This document shows positions 52,984 to 62,320 of a stretch of 64,000 nucleotides of DNA, piece after piece. Numbering within the stretch: position 1 is the first letter of the stretch; each line of letters opens with the position of its first letter. A program made the translations under genes and the position numbers. Under the pieces are notes generated by a model. It did no database searches and was not told where the DNA came from. It worked only from the letters and a program-made list of their open reading frames with translations. Source of the stretch: DATAES01 sp963802415 (lineage in GTDB: Bacteria; Actinomycetota; Acidimicrobiia; Acidimicrobiales; JACDCH01); NCBI GenBank assembly GCA_963802415.1, contig CAWDIH010000001.1, positions 496,001-560,000 on the forward strand, given 5' to 3'.

Positions 52984-55440
52984 TCAGTCGTCGGTGGACA
53001 GCACTGGTGCGACCGCCGCAACTGACTGGCCGTGATCGAGGTTCATAACACGTACCCCTGTGGCATCGCGACCCTGAGAAGAGATGTCGCGCACGGGCAT
53101 GCGGATCACCACGCCGCCGGAGGCGATGACGAAGATCTCGTCGTCGAGGCCGACCATGAACGCCGACACGACGAAGCCCTTCTTCGCGGTGAGCTTGATG
53201 GCCTTGACACCCTGCCCCCCTCGGCCCTGGCGGTTGAAGTGCTCGAGTTGCGTGCGCTTGCCGTAGCCGGCGTCGGTCACGATCAATATCGCGACGTCGT
53301 CACGACACGTGTCGAGCGACACGACTTCATCGGTGGCTCGCAGCTTCATGCCCCGAACGCCGGCCGCGGCGCGACCCATCGGCCGCACGTCGTCCTCGCT
53401 GAACCTGATGGCTTGGCCGAGGCGCGTGGCCATGAGGATGTCATCGCCTCCGTCGGTGGGGATGACCTTGACCAGCTCGTCGCTCTCGCGGAGGTTGATC
53501 GCGATCAGGCCGGTGCGCAAGGACGAGTCGTACTCGTTGAACTTCGTCTTCTTGACCTGTCCGTGCTTCGTGGCGAAGAACAGGAACCGGTTCGTCTCGT
53601 AATCGCGCGTGTCGATGATCGCCTGGATGCGCTCTTCGGGCTGGAGTTGCAGCAGGTTCACGATCGCGGTGCCTCGCGCCGTGCGCTCCTTCATCGGGAT
53701 CTCGTGCGCCTTCAGGCGGTACACACGGCCACGGTTCGAGAAGAACAACAGATACGCATGCGCGGTGGTGGTCAGGATCTGCGTGACGTAGTCCTCGTCG
53801 CGCAGCTTCGCCCCGGCCACGCCTCTGCCTCCCCGCGCTTGGGTGCGGAAGGTGTCGGCGGGCATGGTCTTCACGTAGCCCTTGGCCGAAAGCGTGACGA
53901 TGAGATCCTCGTCGTCGATGAGGTCCTCGATGTCGATGTCCCCGGTGTCGAAAATGACCTTGCTGCGCCGCTCGGTCGCGAACCGCTCACGGATCTCGCC
54001 GAGTTCCGCCTTGATGACCGATCGCAGCCGCTTGTCCGAGCGGAGGATCGCCTCGAGCTCGGCGATCGTCTCGCGCAGCTTGGTCATCTCCTCTTCGAGC
54101 TCGGTGCGACCGAGACGGGTGAGGCGGCCCAGCTGCATGTCGAGGATGTACTCGGTCTGCACCTCGGTGAAGCCGAAGGGCTTGGCCATGAGCGCGGACC
54201 GAGCGGCGGCCCTGTCCACTGAAGCCCGGATCTTGGCGATGATCTTGTCGATCATGTCGAGGGCCTTGAGGAGGCCTTCGACGATGTGCGAACGGTCCTT
54301 TGCCTTCTTGAGGCGGAATTCGGTCCGGCGGCGGATGACCTCGATCTGGTGAGCGACGTAGTGCGCCAGCGCCTCACGCAGATTGAGCGTGCGGGGCACG
54401 CCGTCGACGAGGGCGACCACGTTGACCGCGAAGTTCGTCTGTAGCGGGGTGTGCTTGTAGAGGTTGTTCAGGACGACGAGTGCGGGAGCGTCCTTCTTGA
54501 GCTTGACCACCAGTCGCGTCTTGCCGCTAGCCGACTCGTCATTGACGTCGGCGATGCCGTCGAGTTGGCGCGTTTCGACGAGTTCTTTGATCTTCGCCGC
54601 GGTAGACGAGATGGACGTCTGGTACGGCATCTCGGTCACGACGATGAGATCGTTGCGGCCGCCCTCTTCGATCTCCGCAACTGCGCGCAACTTGATCGAT
54701 CCTCGGCCTGTGCGGAACGCATCGATGATCCCTTGGCGACCCATGATCTGCGCGCCGGTCGGGAAGTCGGGGCCCTTGACGAACTCCATCAGGTCGTCGG
54801 GCGTTGCGGTCGGATGATCGAGAAGGTGAATAGTGGCGTCGATCACTTCGCCTAGGTTGTGCGGCGGAATGTTCGTGGCCATGCCGACCGCGATGCCCTG
54901 GCTCCCGTTCACGAGCAGGTTCGGAAACCGGCTCGGCAGGACAACGGGCACCTTGAACTCACCCGAGTAGTTGTCGATGTAGTCGACGGTGTTCTCGTCG
55001 ATGCCGTCGAGCATGCGCATCGCGAGTTGCGACAGCCGGCACTCCGTGTAGCGCGACGCAGCAGGACCGAAGTCAGGCGAGCCGAAGTTGCCGTGGCCGT
55101 CGATCAGGGGATGGCGCAAGGAGAAGTCCTGGGCCATCCGCACCAGTGCGTCGTAGATGGCGCCCTCACCGTGGGGGTGGTACTTGCCCATCACGTCGCC
55201 GGTGACGCGGGCGCACTTCATGTGGGTGCGGTCGGGCCGGGCGTTGAGGTCGTACATGCCCCACAAGATCCGGCGGTGCACAGGCTTCAACCCGTCGCGC
55301 GCATCGGGCAGCGCCCGCTGCGTGATGACCGACATGGAGTAGTCGAGGAAAGACCGCTCCATCTCCTCTTGGATCTCGATGGGTTCGATGGCCCCGAACG
55401 CGAGGGCGCCCTGGTCGCCATCGGGCGGGATATCGCTCAC
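52984..55440 (-). CDS. gyrA: DNA gyrase subunit A
   Basis: Type II topoisomerase subunit (818 aa). The catalytic tyrosine is Tyr131 in GPAASRYTEC, and the C-terminal beta-pinwheel includes the GyrA-box-like QGRGGQGVK (NRQGRGGQGVKAIKL). In the quinolone-resistance-determining region the sequence reads HPHGEGAIYDALVRMAQ, so Gly93 occupies the position of E. coli Ser83 while Asp97 (E. coli Asp87) is kept. The start ATG is at 55440, 10 bp after gyrB. The gyrB-gyrA pair belongs to the origin cluster. Confidence 0.97.
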   Translation of the reverse strand: MSDIPPDGDQGALAFGAIEPIEIQEEMERSFLDYSMSVITQRALPDARDGLKPVHRRILWGMYDLNARPDRTHMKCARVTGDVMGKYHPHGEGAIYDALVRMAQDFSLRHPLIDGHGNFGSPDFGPAASRYTECRLSQLAMRMLDGIDENTVDYIDNYSGEFKVPVVLPSRFPNLLVNGSQGIAVGMATNIPPHNLGEVIDATIHLLDHPTATPDDLMEFVKGPDFPTGAQIMGRQGIIDAFRTGRGSIKLRAVAEIEEGGRNDLIVVTEMPYQTSISSTAAKIKELVETRQLDGIADVNDESASGKTRLVVKLKKDAPALVVLNNLYKHTPLQTNFAVNVVALVDGVPRTLNLREALAHYVAHQIEVIRRRTEFRLKKAKDRSHIVEGLLKALDMIDKIIAKIRASVDRAAARSALMAKPFGFTEVQTEYILDMQLGRLTRLGRTELEEEMTKLRETIAELEAILRSDKRLRSVIKAELGEIRERFATERRSKVIFDTGDIDIEDLIDDEDLIVTLSAKGYVKTMPADTFRTQARGGRGVAGAKLRDEDYVTQILTTTAHAYLLFFSNRGRVYRLKAHEIPMKERTARGTAIVNLLQLQPEERIQAIIDTRDYETNRFLFFATKHGQVKKTKFNEYDSSLRTGLIAINLRESDELVKVIPTDGGDDILMATRLGQAIRFSEDDVRPMGRAAAGVRGMKLRATDEVVSLDTCRDDVAILIVTDAGYGKRTQLEHFNRQGRGGQGVKAIKLTAKKGFVVSAFMVGLDDEIFVIASGGVVIRMPVRDISSQGRDATGVRVMNLDHGQSVAAVAPVLSTDD

Positions 55441-55450
55441 CTCAGTCCTC

Positions 55451-57376
55451 TCAAATGTCCAGGAAACGGACGTCGTTGGCGTTGCTGATGATGAACTGCT
55501 TGCGCTCCTCCACGTCGTCGCCCATCAGCTTCGAGATGGCGGTGTCGGCGAGGGCAGCGTCTTCCATCGTCACTTGGAGCAACGTCCGCCGGTTCGGGTC
55601 CATCGTGGTTTCCTGCAGCTCCTGCCAGTCCATTTCGCCGAGACCCTTGAGGCGTTGGAAGTCCTTCTTGTGGTTGGGGTTCTCTGCGAGGAACTGAGCC
55701 TTGGCCGCGTCGTCCTTCAGGTAGATCTTCTCGCGGCCCACCTCGGTGGAGAACAGAGGCGGCTGCGCGATGTACACGTGACCGAGCTCGACCAGTTGCT
55801 TCATCTGGCGGAAGAAGAATGTGAGCAGCAACGTGCGGATGTGCTGGCCGTCGACGTCGGCGTCGCACATGGCGATGACCTTGTCGTAACGACGCTTCTC
55901 GACGTCGAACTCTTCGCCGACGCCGGCGCCGATAGCTGAAATCAGCGCCTGGATCTCGATGTTCTTCAACATCTTGTCGAGCCGCGCCCGCTCGACGTTC
56001 AGGATCTTGCCTCGGATCGGCAGGATCGCTTGCGTCGCCGGATTGCGTCCCATCACCGCAGGGCCGCCGGCGGAGTCGCCTTCCACGATGAAAAGCTCAC
56101 GCTCCTCTCGCGACTTCGACGTGCAGTCCTTCAGCTTGTCGGGCATGCCGGCGCCATCGAGCAACGTCTTGCTGCGGATGACGTCGCGCGCTTTCTTCGC
56201 TGCCATCCGCGCCTGTGACGCGGCAATCGCCTTCTTCGTGATCTTGTTGGCCTCGGTCGGGTTCTCTTCGAGCCAGTCGGCGAGCTTCTCGTTGGTGACC
56301 CGTGTGACGAGAGATCGCATCGACGTGTTGCCGAGCTTGGCCTTGGTCTGGCCTTCGAACTGCGGGTCACGCAGGCGCACCGAGATGATGGCGGTCAGAC
56401 CTTCGCGAATGTCTTCGCCGAGGAGGTTCTCGTCTCTCTCTTTCAGCAGGTTCTTCGAGCGCGCGTAGCGGTTGACCACACCGGTGAGCGCGGTCTTGAA
56501 CCCTTCCTCGTGCATGCCACCTTCGACGGTGTTGATGCCGTTGGCGAAGGAGTGGATGCCGTCTGCGTTGTAGCCGGTGTTCCACTGGAACGCGAGCTCG
56601 ACCTCGTGGCCGTCCTCGGCGCCGTCCAAGTAGCCGACCTTGGCGAACAACGCTTCCTTCGTCTTGTTGACGTGCTTGACGAAGTCGATGATGCCGCCGG
56701 CGTACTTGTAGGTGACCTGTTGGTTCTCGTGCTCTTCGCGTTCGTCAGTGAAGCGGATCTCGAGCCCCTTGTTCAGGAAGGCCATCATCTGCAGCCGTTC
56801 GAGGATCACGCGCGCCGAGAACTCGACGGTGTCGAACACTGTTGGATCGGGCCAGAAGGTGACGGTGGTGCCGCTGCGACCTCGAGGCGCGTCGCCGATG
56901 ACTCGCAGCTTTCCCTTGGGGACACCCCCGTCCTGGAACTCCATGCGATGGCGCTTGCCATCGCGGTCGACGTCGACGACCAACCGCTTCGACAAGGCGT
57001 TGACGACAGACACGCCAACCCCGTGCAGGCCGCCGGAGACCTTGTAGCCGTCGCCGCCGAACTTCCCGCCGCCGTGCAGCTTCGTGAGCGCGATCTCGAC
57101 GCCGGACAACTTGTACTGACGGTTGAAGTCGACGGGAATGCCGCGACCGTTGTCGACCACCTTGCAGCCGCCATCCGCTTGCAGCGTGACGTCGATGCGG
57201 GTGGCATGACCCGCCATGGCCTCGTCGACCGAGTTGTCGACGACCTCCCACACCAAATGGTGCAGCCCGGTCGGGCCGGTGCTGCCGATGTACATGCCGG
57301 GCCGTTTCCGGACCGGTTCGAGGCCTTCGAGGACCTGCATGTCCCCTGCCCCGTAGGTGCTACTTCCCTTCGCCAA
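55451..57376 (-). CDS. gyrB: DNA gyrase subunit B
   Basis: ATPase subunit of gyrase (641 aa from the TTG at 57376). GHKL motifs are visible (EVVDNSVDEAMAGHAT, VVDNGRGIPVD, SGGLHGVGVSVVNALS), the TOPRIM motif EGDSAGGPAVMG, and the conserved PLRGKILNVERARLDKML (here IRGKILNVERARLDKML). The TTG is preferred because AAAGGGCG precedes it and the conserved region begins soon after. An in-frame ATG at 57445 would add 23 less conserved residues. It is followed by gyrA. Confidence 0.95.
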   Translation of the reverse strand: MAKGSSTYGAGDMQVLEGLEPVRKRPGMYIGSTGPTGLHHLVWEVVDNSVDEAMAGHATRIDVTLQADGGCKVVDNGRGIPVDFNRQYKLSGVEIALTKLHGGGKFGGDGYKVSGGLHGVGVSVVNALSKRLVVDVDRDGKRHRMEFQDGGVPKGKLRVIGDAPRGRSGTTVTFWPDPTVFDTVEFSARVILERLQMMAFLNKGLEIRFTDEREEHENQQVTYKYAGGIIDFVKHVNKTKEALFAKVGYLDGAEDGHEVELAFQWNTGYNADGIHSFANGINTVEGGMHEEGFKTALTGVVNRYARSKNLLKERDENLLGEDIREGLTAIISVRLRDPQFEGQTKAKLGNTSMRSLVTRVTNEKLADWLEENPTEANKITKKAIAASQARMAAKKARDVIRSKTLLDGAGMPDKLKDCTSKSREERELFIVEGDSAGGPAVMGRNPATQAILPIRGKILNVERARLDKMLKNIEIQALISAIGAGVGEEFDVEKRRYDKVIAMCDADVDGQHIRTLLLTFFFRQMKQLVELGHVYIAQPPLFSTEVGREKIYLKDDAAKAQFLAENPNHKKDFQRLKGLGEMDWQELQETTMDPNRRTLLQVTMEDAALADTAISKLMGDDVEERKQFIISNANDVRFLDI

Positions 57377-57537
57377 GACGCGCCCTTTCAAGGGATGGAT
57401 CTCCAGGTGCTCCCATGGGGCCTGAGCAGGGAATTCGCAGGCCATCCGACGGGTTCACGATGATCAGAAGTCTACCAGCGGGGTGCGACATCGAAGGGCG
57501 TTCTGATCCACGTTTCGTGCGTCGTCGCGCGCCTTTT

Positions 57538-57840
57538 TCAGCCTCGTACGCGGACGTCGATTCGCGTCACCGCGCCCTCTCCGAGCTCGTCCGCGAAGCG
57601 CTGCAAGAGGCTCGCCTGCTCGTACCGGAATCGGGTCGCCCATCCGGGCTCGTCGACGACGACGAGGAGACATCCACCGTCGAGCGACACCGGCCTGGCG
57701 TGGGCCGCCGTGTCCGGACCGACCAGCACGGCCCAATCGGAGAACACGGTCCGCACCGCGCGGACGCCTGGGCCTCCGAGCTCTCGCAGCACATCGTCGA
57801 GCGACGACGACAACGGCCGCGGCTCGTCCGCCTCGCTCAC
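57538..57840 (-). CDS. DciA-like (DUF721) protein
   Basis: 100-aa protein of the DUF721/DciA family, which loads or stabilises replicative helicase DnaB in bacteria lacking DnaC. The signature lies in SSLDDVLRELG and FSDWAVLVGPDTAAHARPVSLDGGCLLV, broken between the two strands, plus EPGWATRFRYEQASLL. The position between recF and gyrB is the conserved one in actinobacteria. The GTG start at 57840 overlaps the recF stop by 4 nt. Confidence 0.85.
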   Translation of the reverse strand: MSEADEPRPLSSSLDDVLRELGGPGVRAVRTVFSDWAVLVGPDTAAHARPVSLDGGCLLVVVDEPGWATRFRYEQASLLQRFADELGEGAVTRIDVRVRG

Positions 57841-58925
57841 GACTGAACCACCCTGCCGTCGTGGAGTCGCAACACGAGTGCGGGCTCCACCCCTGCAGGC
57901 AGGCCGGCGGCAGACGTCAGGACCGTCTGCGCGGAAGGCAGATGGTGCAAGAGCGCGTCGCTCCGCGACGCATCCAGCTCGGAGAACACGTCGTCGAGCA
58001 GCAACACCGGCGCGGTTCCCGTATCCGTGGTGACGACGTGATGCGCCGCGAGGCGCAAAGCGAGTGCGAGCGAGCGTTGCTCACCCTGCGACGCGTGCGT
58101 TCGCGCTGGGAGTCCGGCGATCGCGAGGCGCAGCTCGTCTCGGTGGGGACCGACGGTCGTGATGCCTCGGCGAAGGTCGTCACGCCTCGCGGCCGCGAGC
58201 GCCGTTGTCAATCCCGTCTCTGCCCACACCGCCTCGTAGCGGACTGCGACGTCGACCTTCCTTCCGACCGTCAGCGACCCGTAGGCGGCCGCGATGACAG
58301 GGCCAATGCGCCGGGCCAAGTCGCCCCTGGCCGACGCGAGTGCCTCGCCGGCTTCGGCGAGCTTGGCGTCCCAGACATCGAGTGTGAACGCCGCCGACTC
58401 GTCGAAGCGGTTGCCGCCGAGCGACTGCTTGAGCAACGCGTTGCGCTGGCGCAAGATCCGTTCCACCTCGGACCGCAGCTGATCGAAGCGGGGATGGAGC
58501 GCGACGAGCGTCCCGTCGAGATATCGCCGGCGCTCCGTGGGCCCGCCCTTCACCAACGCCAAGTCGTCCGGGGAAAATACGCTCACCCGAAGAGCGCCGA
58601 GCAAGTCACGTGACCGCTGCAGTCGTTGACGGTTGACTTGCACGCGATTCCGACCGCCTGCAACGAGCTCAGCTTCGATGAGCAGCTCACGACCTTCGCG
58701 TACCGCTTCAGCGCGCACCACGGCTCGGGAGGCGCGGTCACGAATCATCGTCTCCGGCGGCGCTCCTCGAAACGACTCGAGCGTGGCCAGGTAGCCGACG
58801 GCCTCGAGCAGGTTCGTCTTGCCCTCACCGTTCGCACCGAGCACCACCGTGAGGTCGTCGGCGAACCCGATGTCGGCGGATGCGTACGACCGGAAGTCGT
58901 TCAGCCAGAGATGCCGTACTCGCAA
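57837..58925 (-). CDS. recF: DNA replication/repair protein RecF
   Basis: SMC-like ATPase (362 aa) for gap repair. Walker A GANGEGKTNLLEAVG, the N-terminal RHLWLNDFRSYASADI, the signature GEQRSLALALRLA and Walker B LLLDDVFSELDASR are complete. The start is at 58925, 1 bp past the dnaN stop, so the two genes are co-transcribed. Confidence 0.96.
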   Translation of the reverse strand: MRVRHLWLNDFRSYASADIGFADDLTVVLGANGEGKTNLLEAVGYLATLESFRGAPPETMIRDRASRAVVRAEAVREGRELLIEAELVAGGRNRVQVNRQRLQRSRDLLGALRVSVFSPDDLALVKGGPTERRRYLDGTLVALHPRFDQLRSEVERILRQRNALLKQSLGGNRFDESAAFTLDVWDAKLAEAGEALASARGDLARRIGPVIAAAYGSLTVGRKVDVAVRYEAVWAETGLTTALAAARRDDLRRGITTVGPHRDELRLAIAGLPARTHASQGEQRSLALALRLAAHHVVTTDTGTAPVLLLDDVFSELDASRSDALLHHLPSAQTVLTSAAGLPAGVEPALVLRLHDGRVVQS

Positions 58926-58926
58926 C

Positions 58927-60021
58927 TCACGACACTCGGACCGGCATCAGGAGGTAGAGAAACTCGTCGCCCTCGGTCGATCGGATCACGGCCGGCTTCA
59001 AGGCATCGAGCGTGGTGACGACCACCTCGTCTCCCGGTGTCACCTCGATGCCGTCGAGCAGGTACTCGGGATTGAACGCCACGGTGAGCTCCGTCCCTTC
59101 GTACTTGGCATCGATCTCCTCGTGGGCCTGGCCCACGTCCTGTGTGATCGCAACGAGCTCGAGGCCGTCGGTACGCATGACCATCCTCACGGGCGTCGCC
59201 TCGCGCGCCATGAGCTTCACCCGACGAACTGCTTCGAGGAGCGCTTCACGACCGACTGTCAGTCGGTTGGGATAACTGGAGGGGATCAAGCCCCGATAGT
59301 TCGGGAACTCGCCCTCGATCAGCCGGGTGGTGAGACGAATCGAGCCGACCGCAAACGACGCGTCGCGCTCGCCGAGCCGTAGCTCGATCGAATCCGAGCC
59401 GGGCAACACGCGCGTCAGCTCCGACAGCGCGCGGCTCGGCACCAAGACGTGCTGGCCCTCTGCGAGCACTGCCGCACCAGGAAGATCCCGCACGGAGAGC
59501 CGGTACGAGTCAGTGGCGACGAGCCGCAACCCTCCTTGCTCAGCGGCGAGCAGCACGCCGGTGAGGATTGGACGAGCGTCGTCCGAGCTCGCTGCCGGCA
59601 CCACCTGGCGCAATGCCGTCGCAAGATCTGCTGCGGACAGCGTCAGTGGGTCGCCGCCCGGCTCCGGCAGACGCGGGTACTCCTCGGCAGGCAGGATCCG
59701 TATCGCGAACTCTGCCCGACCCGAGGTGATGTGCGCCTCGTCGTCGTCGATGTCGACCACAACGGCACCTACAGGCAGGGCGCGCACGATCTCAGCCGCC
59801 AGCCGACCGGGTAGCACCACCACGCCGTCCGCTTCGCCGTTGACCACGACCGAGACATGGATCGTCAGGTCGGTGTCGCTGCCCGTGAGCTGCAACTCGC
59901 TGCCTGTGAGCTGTGCCCGGATGCCCGACAGGACCGGCATCGCTCCACCCCGCGTCGACACAGCACGTCCCGCCGTGCCCAATGCATCGACGAGAACGTC
60001 TCGTTCACATCGGAACTTCAC
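58927..60021 (-). CDS. dnaN: DNA polymerase III sliding clamp (beta subunit)
   Basis: Ring-forming processivity clamp (364 aa) of three repeated domains. Recognisable parts: KFRCERDVLVDALGTAGRAVSTRGGAMPVLSGI (broken after AGRAV), the LPAEEYPRLP loop, VRDLPGAAV and the C-terminus EFLYLLMPVRV, typical of DnaN. It lies 237 bp downstream of dnaA on the same strand, as in most actinobacteria. Confidence 0.96.
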   Translation of the reverse strand: MKFRCERDVLVDALGTAGRAVSTRGGAMPVLSGIRAQLTGSELQLTGSDTDLTIHVSVVVNGEADGVVVLPGRLAAEIVRALPVGAVVVDIDDDEAHITSGRAEFAIRILPAEEYPRLPEPGGDPLTLSAADLATALRQVVPAASSDDARPILTGVLLAAEQGGLRLVATDSYRLSVRDLPGAAVLAEGQHVLVPSRALSELTRVLPGSDSIELRLGERDASFAVGSIRLTTRLIEGEFPNYRGLIPSSYPNRLTVGREALLEAVRRVKLMAREATPVRMVMRTDGLELVAITQDVGQAHEEIDAKYEGTELTVAFNPEYLLDGIEVTPGDEVVVTTLDALKPAVIRSTEGDEFLYLLMPVRVS

Positions 60022-60258
60022 AGCTGCTCACTTTCTGGATTCTTGGTTCCGTAGGAACGGTGATAGGGCCTGTGAATTGTGGACGACCCCCCGTTCGTGC
60101 TGGTCAGAGCCGTGGGAGCAACCCGGTGGTCGTCCCCAGCGTCGCGCGCTGCACGCCTATCGCTGCGGACCCCTCTGGACAACCCGTCACCTGTCCACCG
60201 CCGTGGCGGGTTGTCCCCGAGTTCACCCACCGGAATTCCTCCGGTGGTTCCACAGCCG
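60022..60258. other. dnaA-dnaN intergenic region with degenerate DnaA boxes
   Basis: No gene. It contains near-consensus DnaA boxes on the reverse strand: TGTGGACGA at 60078-60086 and TCTGGACAA at 60174-60182 (each one mismatch from the consensus complement), and weaker CTGTCCACC and TTGTCCCCG sequences at about 60191 and 60211. It is the usual oriC position in many actinobacteria and also carries the dnaN promoter. Confidence 0.5.
60227..60247 (-). terminator. Hairpin after dnaA
   Basis: CCACCGGA at 60227-60234 pairs perfectly with TCCGGTGG at 60240-60247 around a 5-nt loop, 11 nt past the dnaA stop codon. No T-run follows. It may terminate or attenuate dnaA transcription before dnaN. Confidence 0.5.
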
Positions 60259-61692
60259 TCATGTGGCGTTCCTGATCAGTTGGGTCAGCTCGTTGACCTG
60301 GTCGTAGATCTGGCGCTTCTCCCCCATCTGCTTCTCGATCTTCTGTACAGCGTGGATGACTGTCGTGTGGTCACTCTTGCCGAATGCTTTGGCGATCTGG
60401 GGGAAGCTGAGGTCCGTCAGCTCTCGGCACACGTACATCGCGATCTGGCGTGCGTTGACCAGCGGACGGGTGCGGCTGCTCGACAGGAGCTCGTCACGCG
60501 AGAGGCCGAACATCTTCGACGTCGCCTCGAGGATCCGCTCCGGCGTGATGACCCGAGGCTGGCGGTCGTCGAGCAGGTCTCGCAGCACGCGTTCGGCGGA
60601 CTCGACCGACATCGGCTCGTTGTACAGGCTGGCGTACGCCGATACGCGTGTCAGCGCACCCTCGAGCTCTCGGATGTTGTCGGTGACGTGCGTGGCGATG
60701 TACTCGAGGACAGCGTCGGAGATCTGCGCGGGGTGGGACTCGGACTTCTTGCGGACGATGGCAAGCCGAGTCTCGAGGTCAGGCGGCTGGATGTCGGTGA
60801 CGAGCCCGGCCTTGAACCGCGTACGCAGTCGGTCCTCGAGCGCAGGAAGGTCGTCCGGACGTCGATCGCTCGACAGCACGATCTGACGTCCGGTCTCGTG
60901 CAGCGCATTGAACGTGTGGAAGAACTCCTCGAGCGTCTCCTTTCCGCGTTCGAAGAACTGGATGTCGTCGACCATGAGCACGTCGACGCCCCGGTAGCGG
61001 CGCTTGAAGGAGTCGGCGACACCGGTCCGGATCGAGTCGACGAACTCGTTGAGGAACGTTTCGCTCGACACGTATCGCACCCGGTAGCCGCGGTAATTCT
61101 CGTGAACGTAGTGGCCGATCGCCTGAAGCAGATGGGTCTTGCCGAGGCCGGCGTCGCCGTAGACGAACAACGGGTTGTAGGCGAGACCCGGTCGCTCGGC
61201 GACCGTGAGTGCGGCGGCATGCGCGAACCGGTTGGACGAACCGATCACGAACGCGTCGAAGGTGTACTTGGGGTTCAGCGTGTCGGTCGTGCGCTCACGC
61301 AATGGGCGCTCGACGAACTCTGCTCCGTTCGTGTGGGCGCCATTGCTTTGCCGCCCGGTGCTGCGGCTCGCGTGGTCCTGGTCGTCGCGTGGGAACCCGA
61401 ATCCGTCGAGGGGATCGTCGGCGACGGGCACGAGTTCGGCGATGTCAGGACGGATCTCGATCTGCAGCTCGGGCCTGGGGGCACCGACGTCGGCGAGCGC
61501 TGCCCGGACCATCTCGAGGTAGCGGCCTTCGATCCGCTCCTTCACCCAGTGGCTCGGGACCGACAGAACCAGCCGTGCCCCATCGTCGGACAGGGCGGTG
61601 ATGTTCGCGAACGACGACACCCAAACGGCCTCGGACACCTGCTCCCGGAGTACATCAGCACACGCCGTCCACAGGAGCTGCGGTTCATCCAC
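60259..61692 (-). CDS. dnaA: Chromosomal replication initiator DnaA
   Basis: AAA+ initiator ATPase (477 aa). Domain I spans 1-80, a short linker 85-140, and the AAA+ domain has Walker A GDAGLGKT at 179-186, VDDIQFFERGKE and the sensor regions. The C-terminal DNA-binding domain contains RQIAMYVCRELTDLSFPQI and the box-reading GKSDHTTVIHAVQKIEK. The GTG at 61692 follows CAGGAGG. It is divergent from rpmH, the classical origin arrangement. Confidence 0.97.
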   Translation of the reverse strand: MDEPQLLWTACADVLREQVSEAVWVSSFANITALSDDGARLVLSVPSHWVKERIEGRYLEMVRAALADVGAPRPELQIEIRPDIAELVPVADDPLDGFGFPRDDQDHASRSTGRQSNGAHTNGAEFVERPLRERTTDTLNPKYTFDAFVIGSSNRFAHAAALTVAERPGLAYNPLFVYGDAGLGKTHLLQAIGHYVHENYRGYRVRYVSSETFLNEFVDSIRTGVADSFKRRYRGVDVLMVDDIQFFERGKETLEEFFHTFNALHETGRQIVLSSDRRPDDLPALEDRLRTRFKAGLVTDIQPPDLETRLAIVRKKSESHPAQISDAVLEYIATHVTDNIRELEGALTRVSAYASLYNEPMSVESAERVLRDLLDDRQPRVITPERILEATSKMFGLSRDELLSSSRTRPLVNARQIAMYVCRELTDLSFPQIAKAFGKSDHTTVIHAVQKIEKQMGEKRQIYDQVNELTQLIRNAT

Positions 61693-62146
61693 CAGCGCCT
61701 AGCCTCCTGTAGTCTGCTCGAGTCCACAATGTCGTCCACAGTCTGTGGAAAAACGCGGCTCAAAGGTCGTCGCCGACCAGCCGCATCGTCCCGATTGCGC
61801 CACATCCTTCGTGGCCGATGGGACGCGATTTGCCCGGTTCGAGCGACCCTGCAGCCCCTGGTCCGCGAGTGGCCCGGGCACCGTAGCACTCTGTCCACAG
61901 GGCGTGCGAGGGTCGATTTCGGGACGAATTTTGACGGTTTCTTGCCCGACGGGCATCGGTTGACGTTGCTCAGCGGCGGGTTTGTCCTCTACCGTTCCGG
62001 GCGGCGCGGCGATATCCGTGCCCGGTTCGCGCGCCATCGGTGCTCACGGCAGCGCAGCACCGGGTTTCGCCGATTTCCTGCGCGTCGACCGTTGTCACAG
62101 CCGCTCTCCCAACGTCGAGGACGGCTTCGAGGGAGGCACCACCGAG
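61693..62146. other. dnaA-rpmH intergenic region, probable oriC/dnaA promoter
   Basis: 454 bp with no gene. DnaA boxes with one mismatch to TTRTCCACA lie at 61732-61740 (TCGTCCACA), 61744-61752 (TGTGGAAAA, reverse) and 61891-61899 (CTGTCCACA); a weaker GAGTCCACA is at 61720-61728. The first three cluster just upstream of dnaA, suitable for autoregulation. Toward rpmH, TTGCTC (61966) and TACCGT (61990) with 18-bp spacing are a possible rpmH promoter. Confidence 0.55.
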
Positions 62147-62280
62147 GTGAAGCGGACCTACCAGCCGAACAATCGCAAGCGGGCCAAGCGCCACGGCTTC
62201 CGACATCGGATGTCCACACCGCGGGTCGGGCTGTCCTCAAGGCACGCCGGCTGAAGGGCCGGCACCGTCTGTCGGCCTGA
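62147..62280 (+). CDS. rpmH: Ribosomal protein L34 (frameshifted)
   Basis: L34 of the large ribosomal subunit, 44 aa when repaired. The GTG at 62147 follows GGGAGG and opens KRTYQPNNRKRAKRHGFRHR, then MSTP. At 62219-62220 one base (C) is missing, and the rest of the protein AGRAVLKARRLKGRHRLSA is in the next frame, ending at 62280. The span of 134 nt is one short of a whole number of codons. As L34 is practically indispensable, this is strong evidence of a sequencing error. Confidence 0.9.
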
Positions 62281-62320
62281 CGACCGGTGCTCGGCCTTCC
62301 CCGCAGATGACGATCTCACC

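Noticed and set aside
53032..57463. Long plus-strand frames opposite gyrA and gyrB
   Set aside because: Antisense to complete, conserved gyrase subunits.
60079..62280. 733-codon plus-strand reading frame opposite dnaA
   Set aside because: It is antisense to a full-length DnaA, has no recognisable domain, and arises from high GC. Only its last part, which coincides with the second half of rpmH, is real coding.
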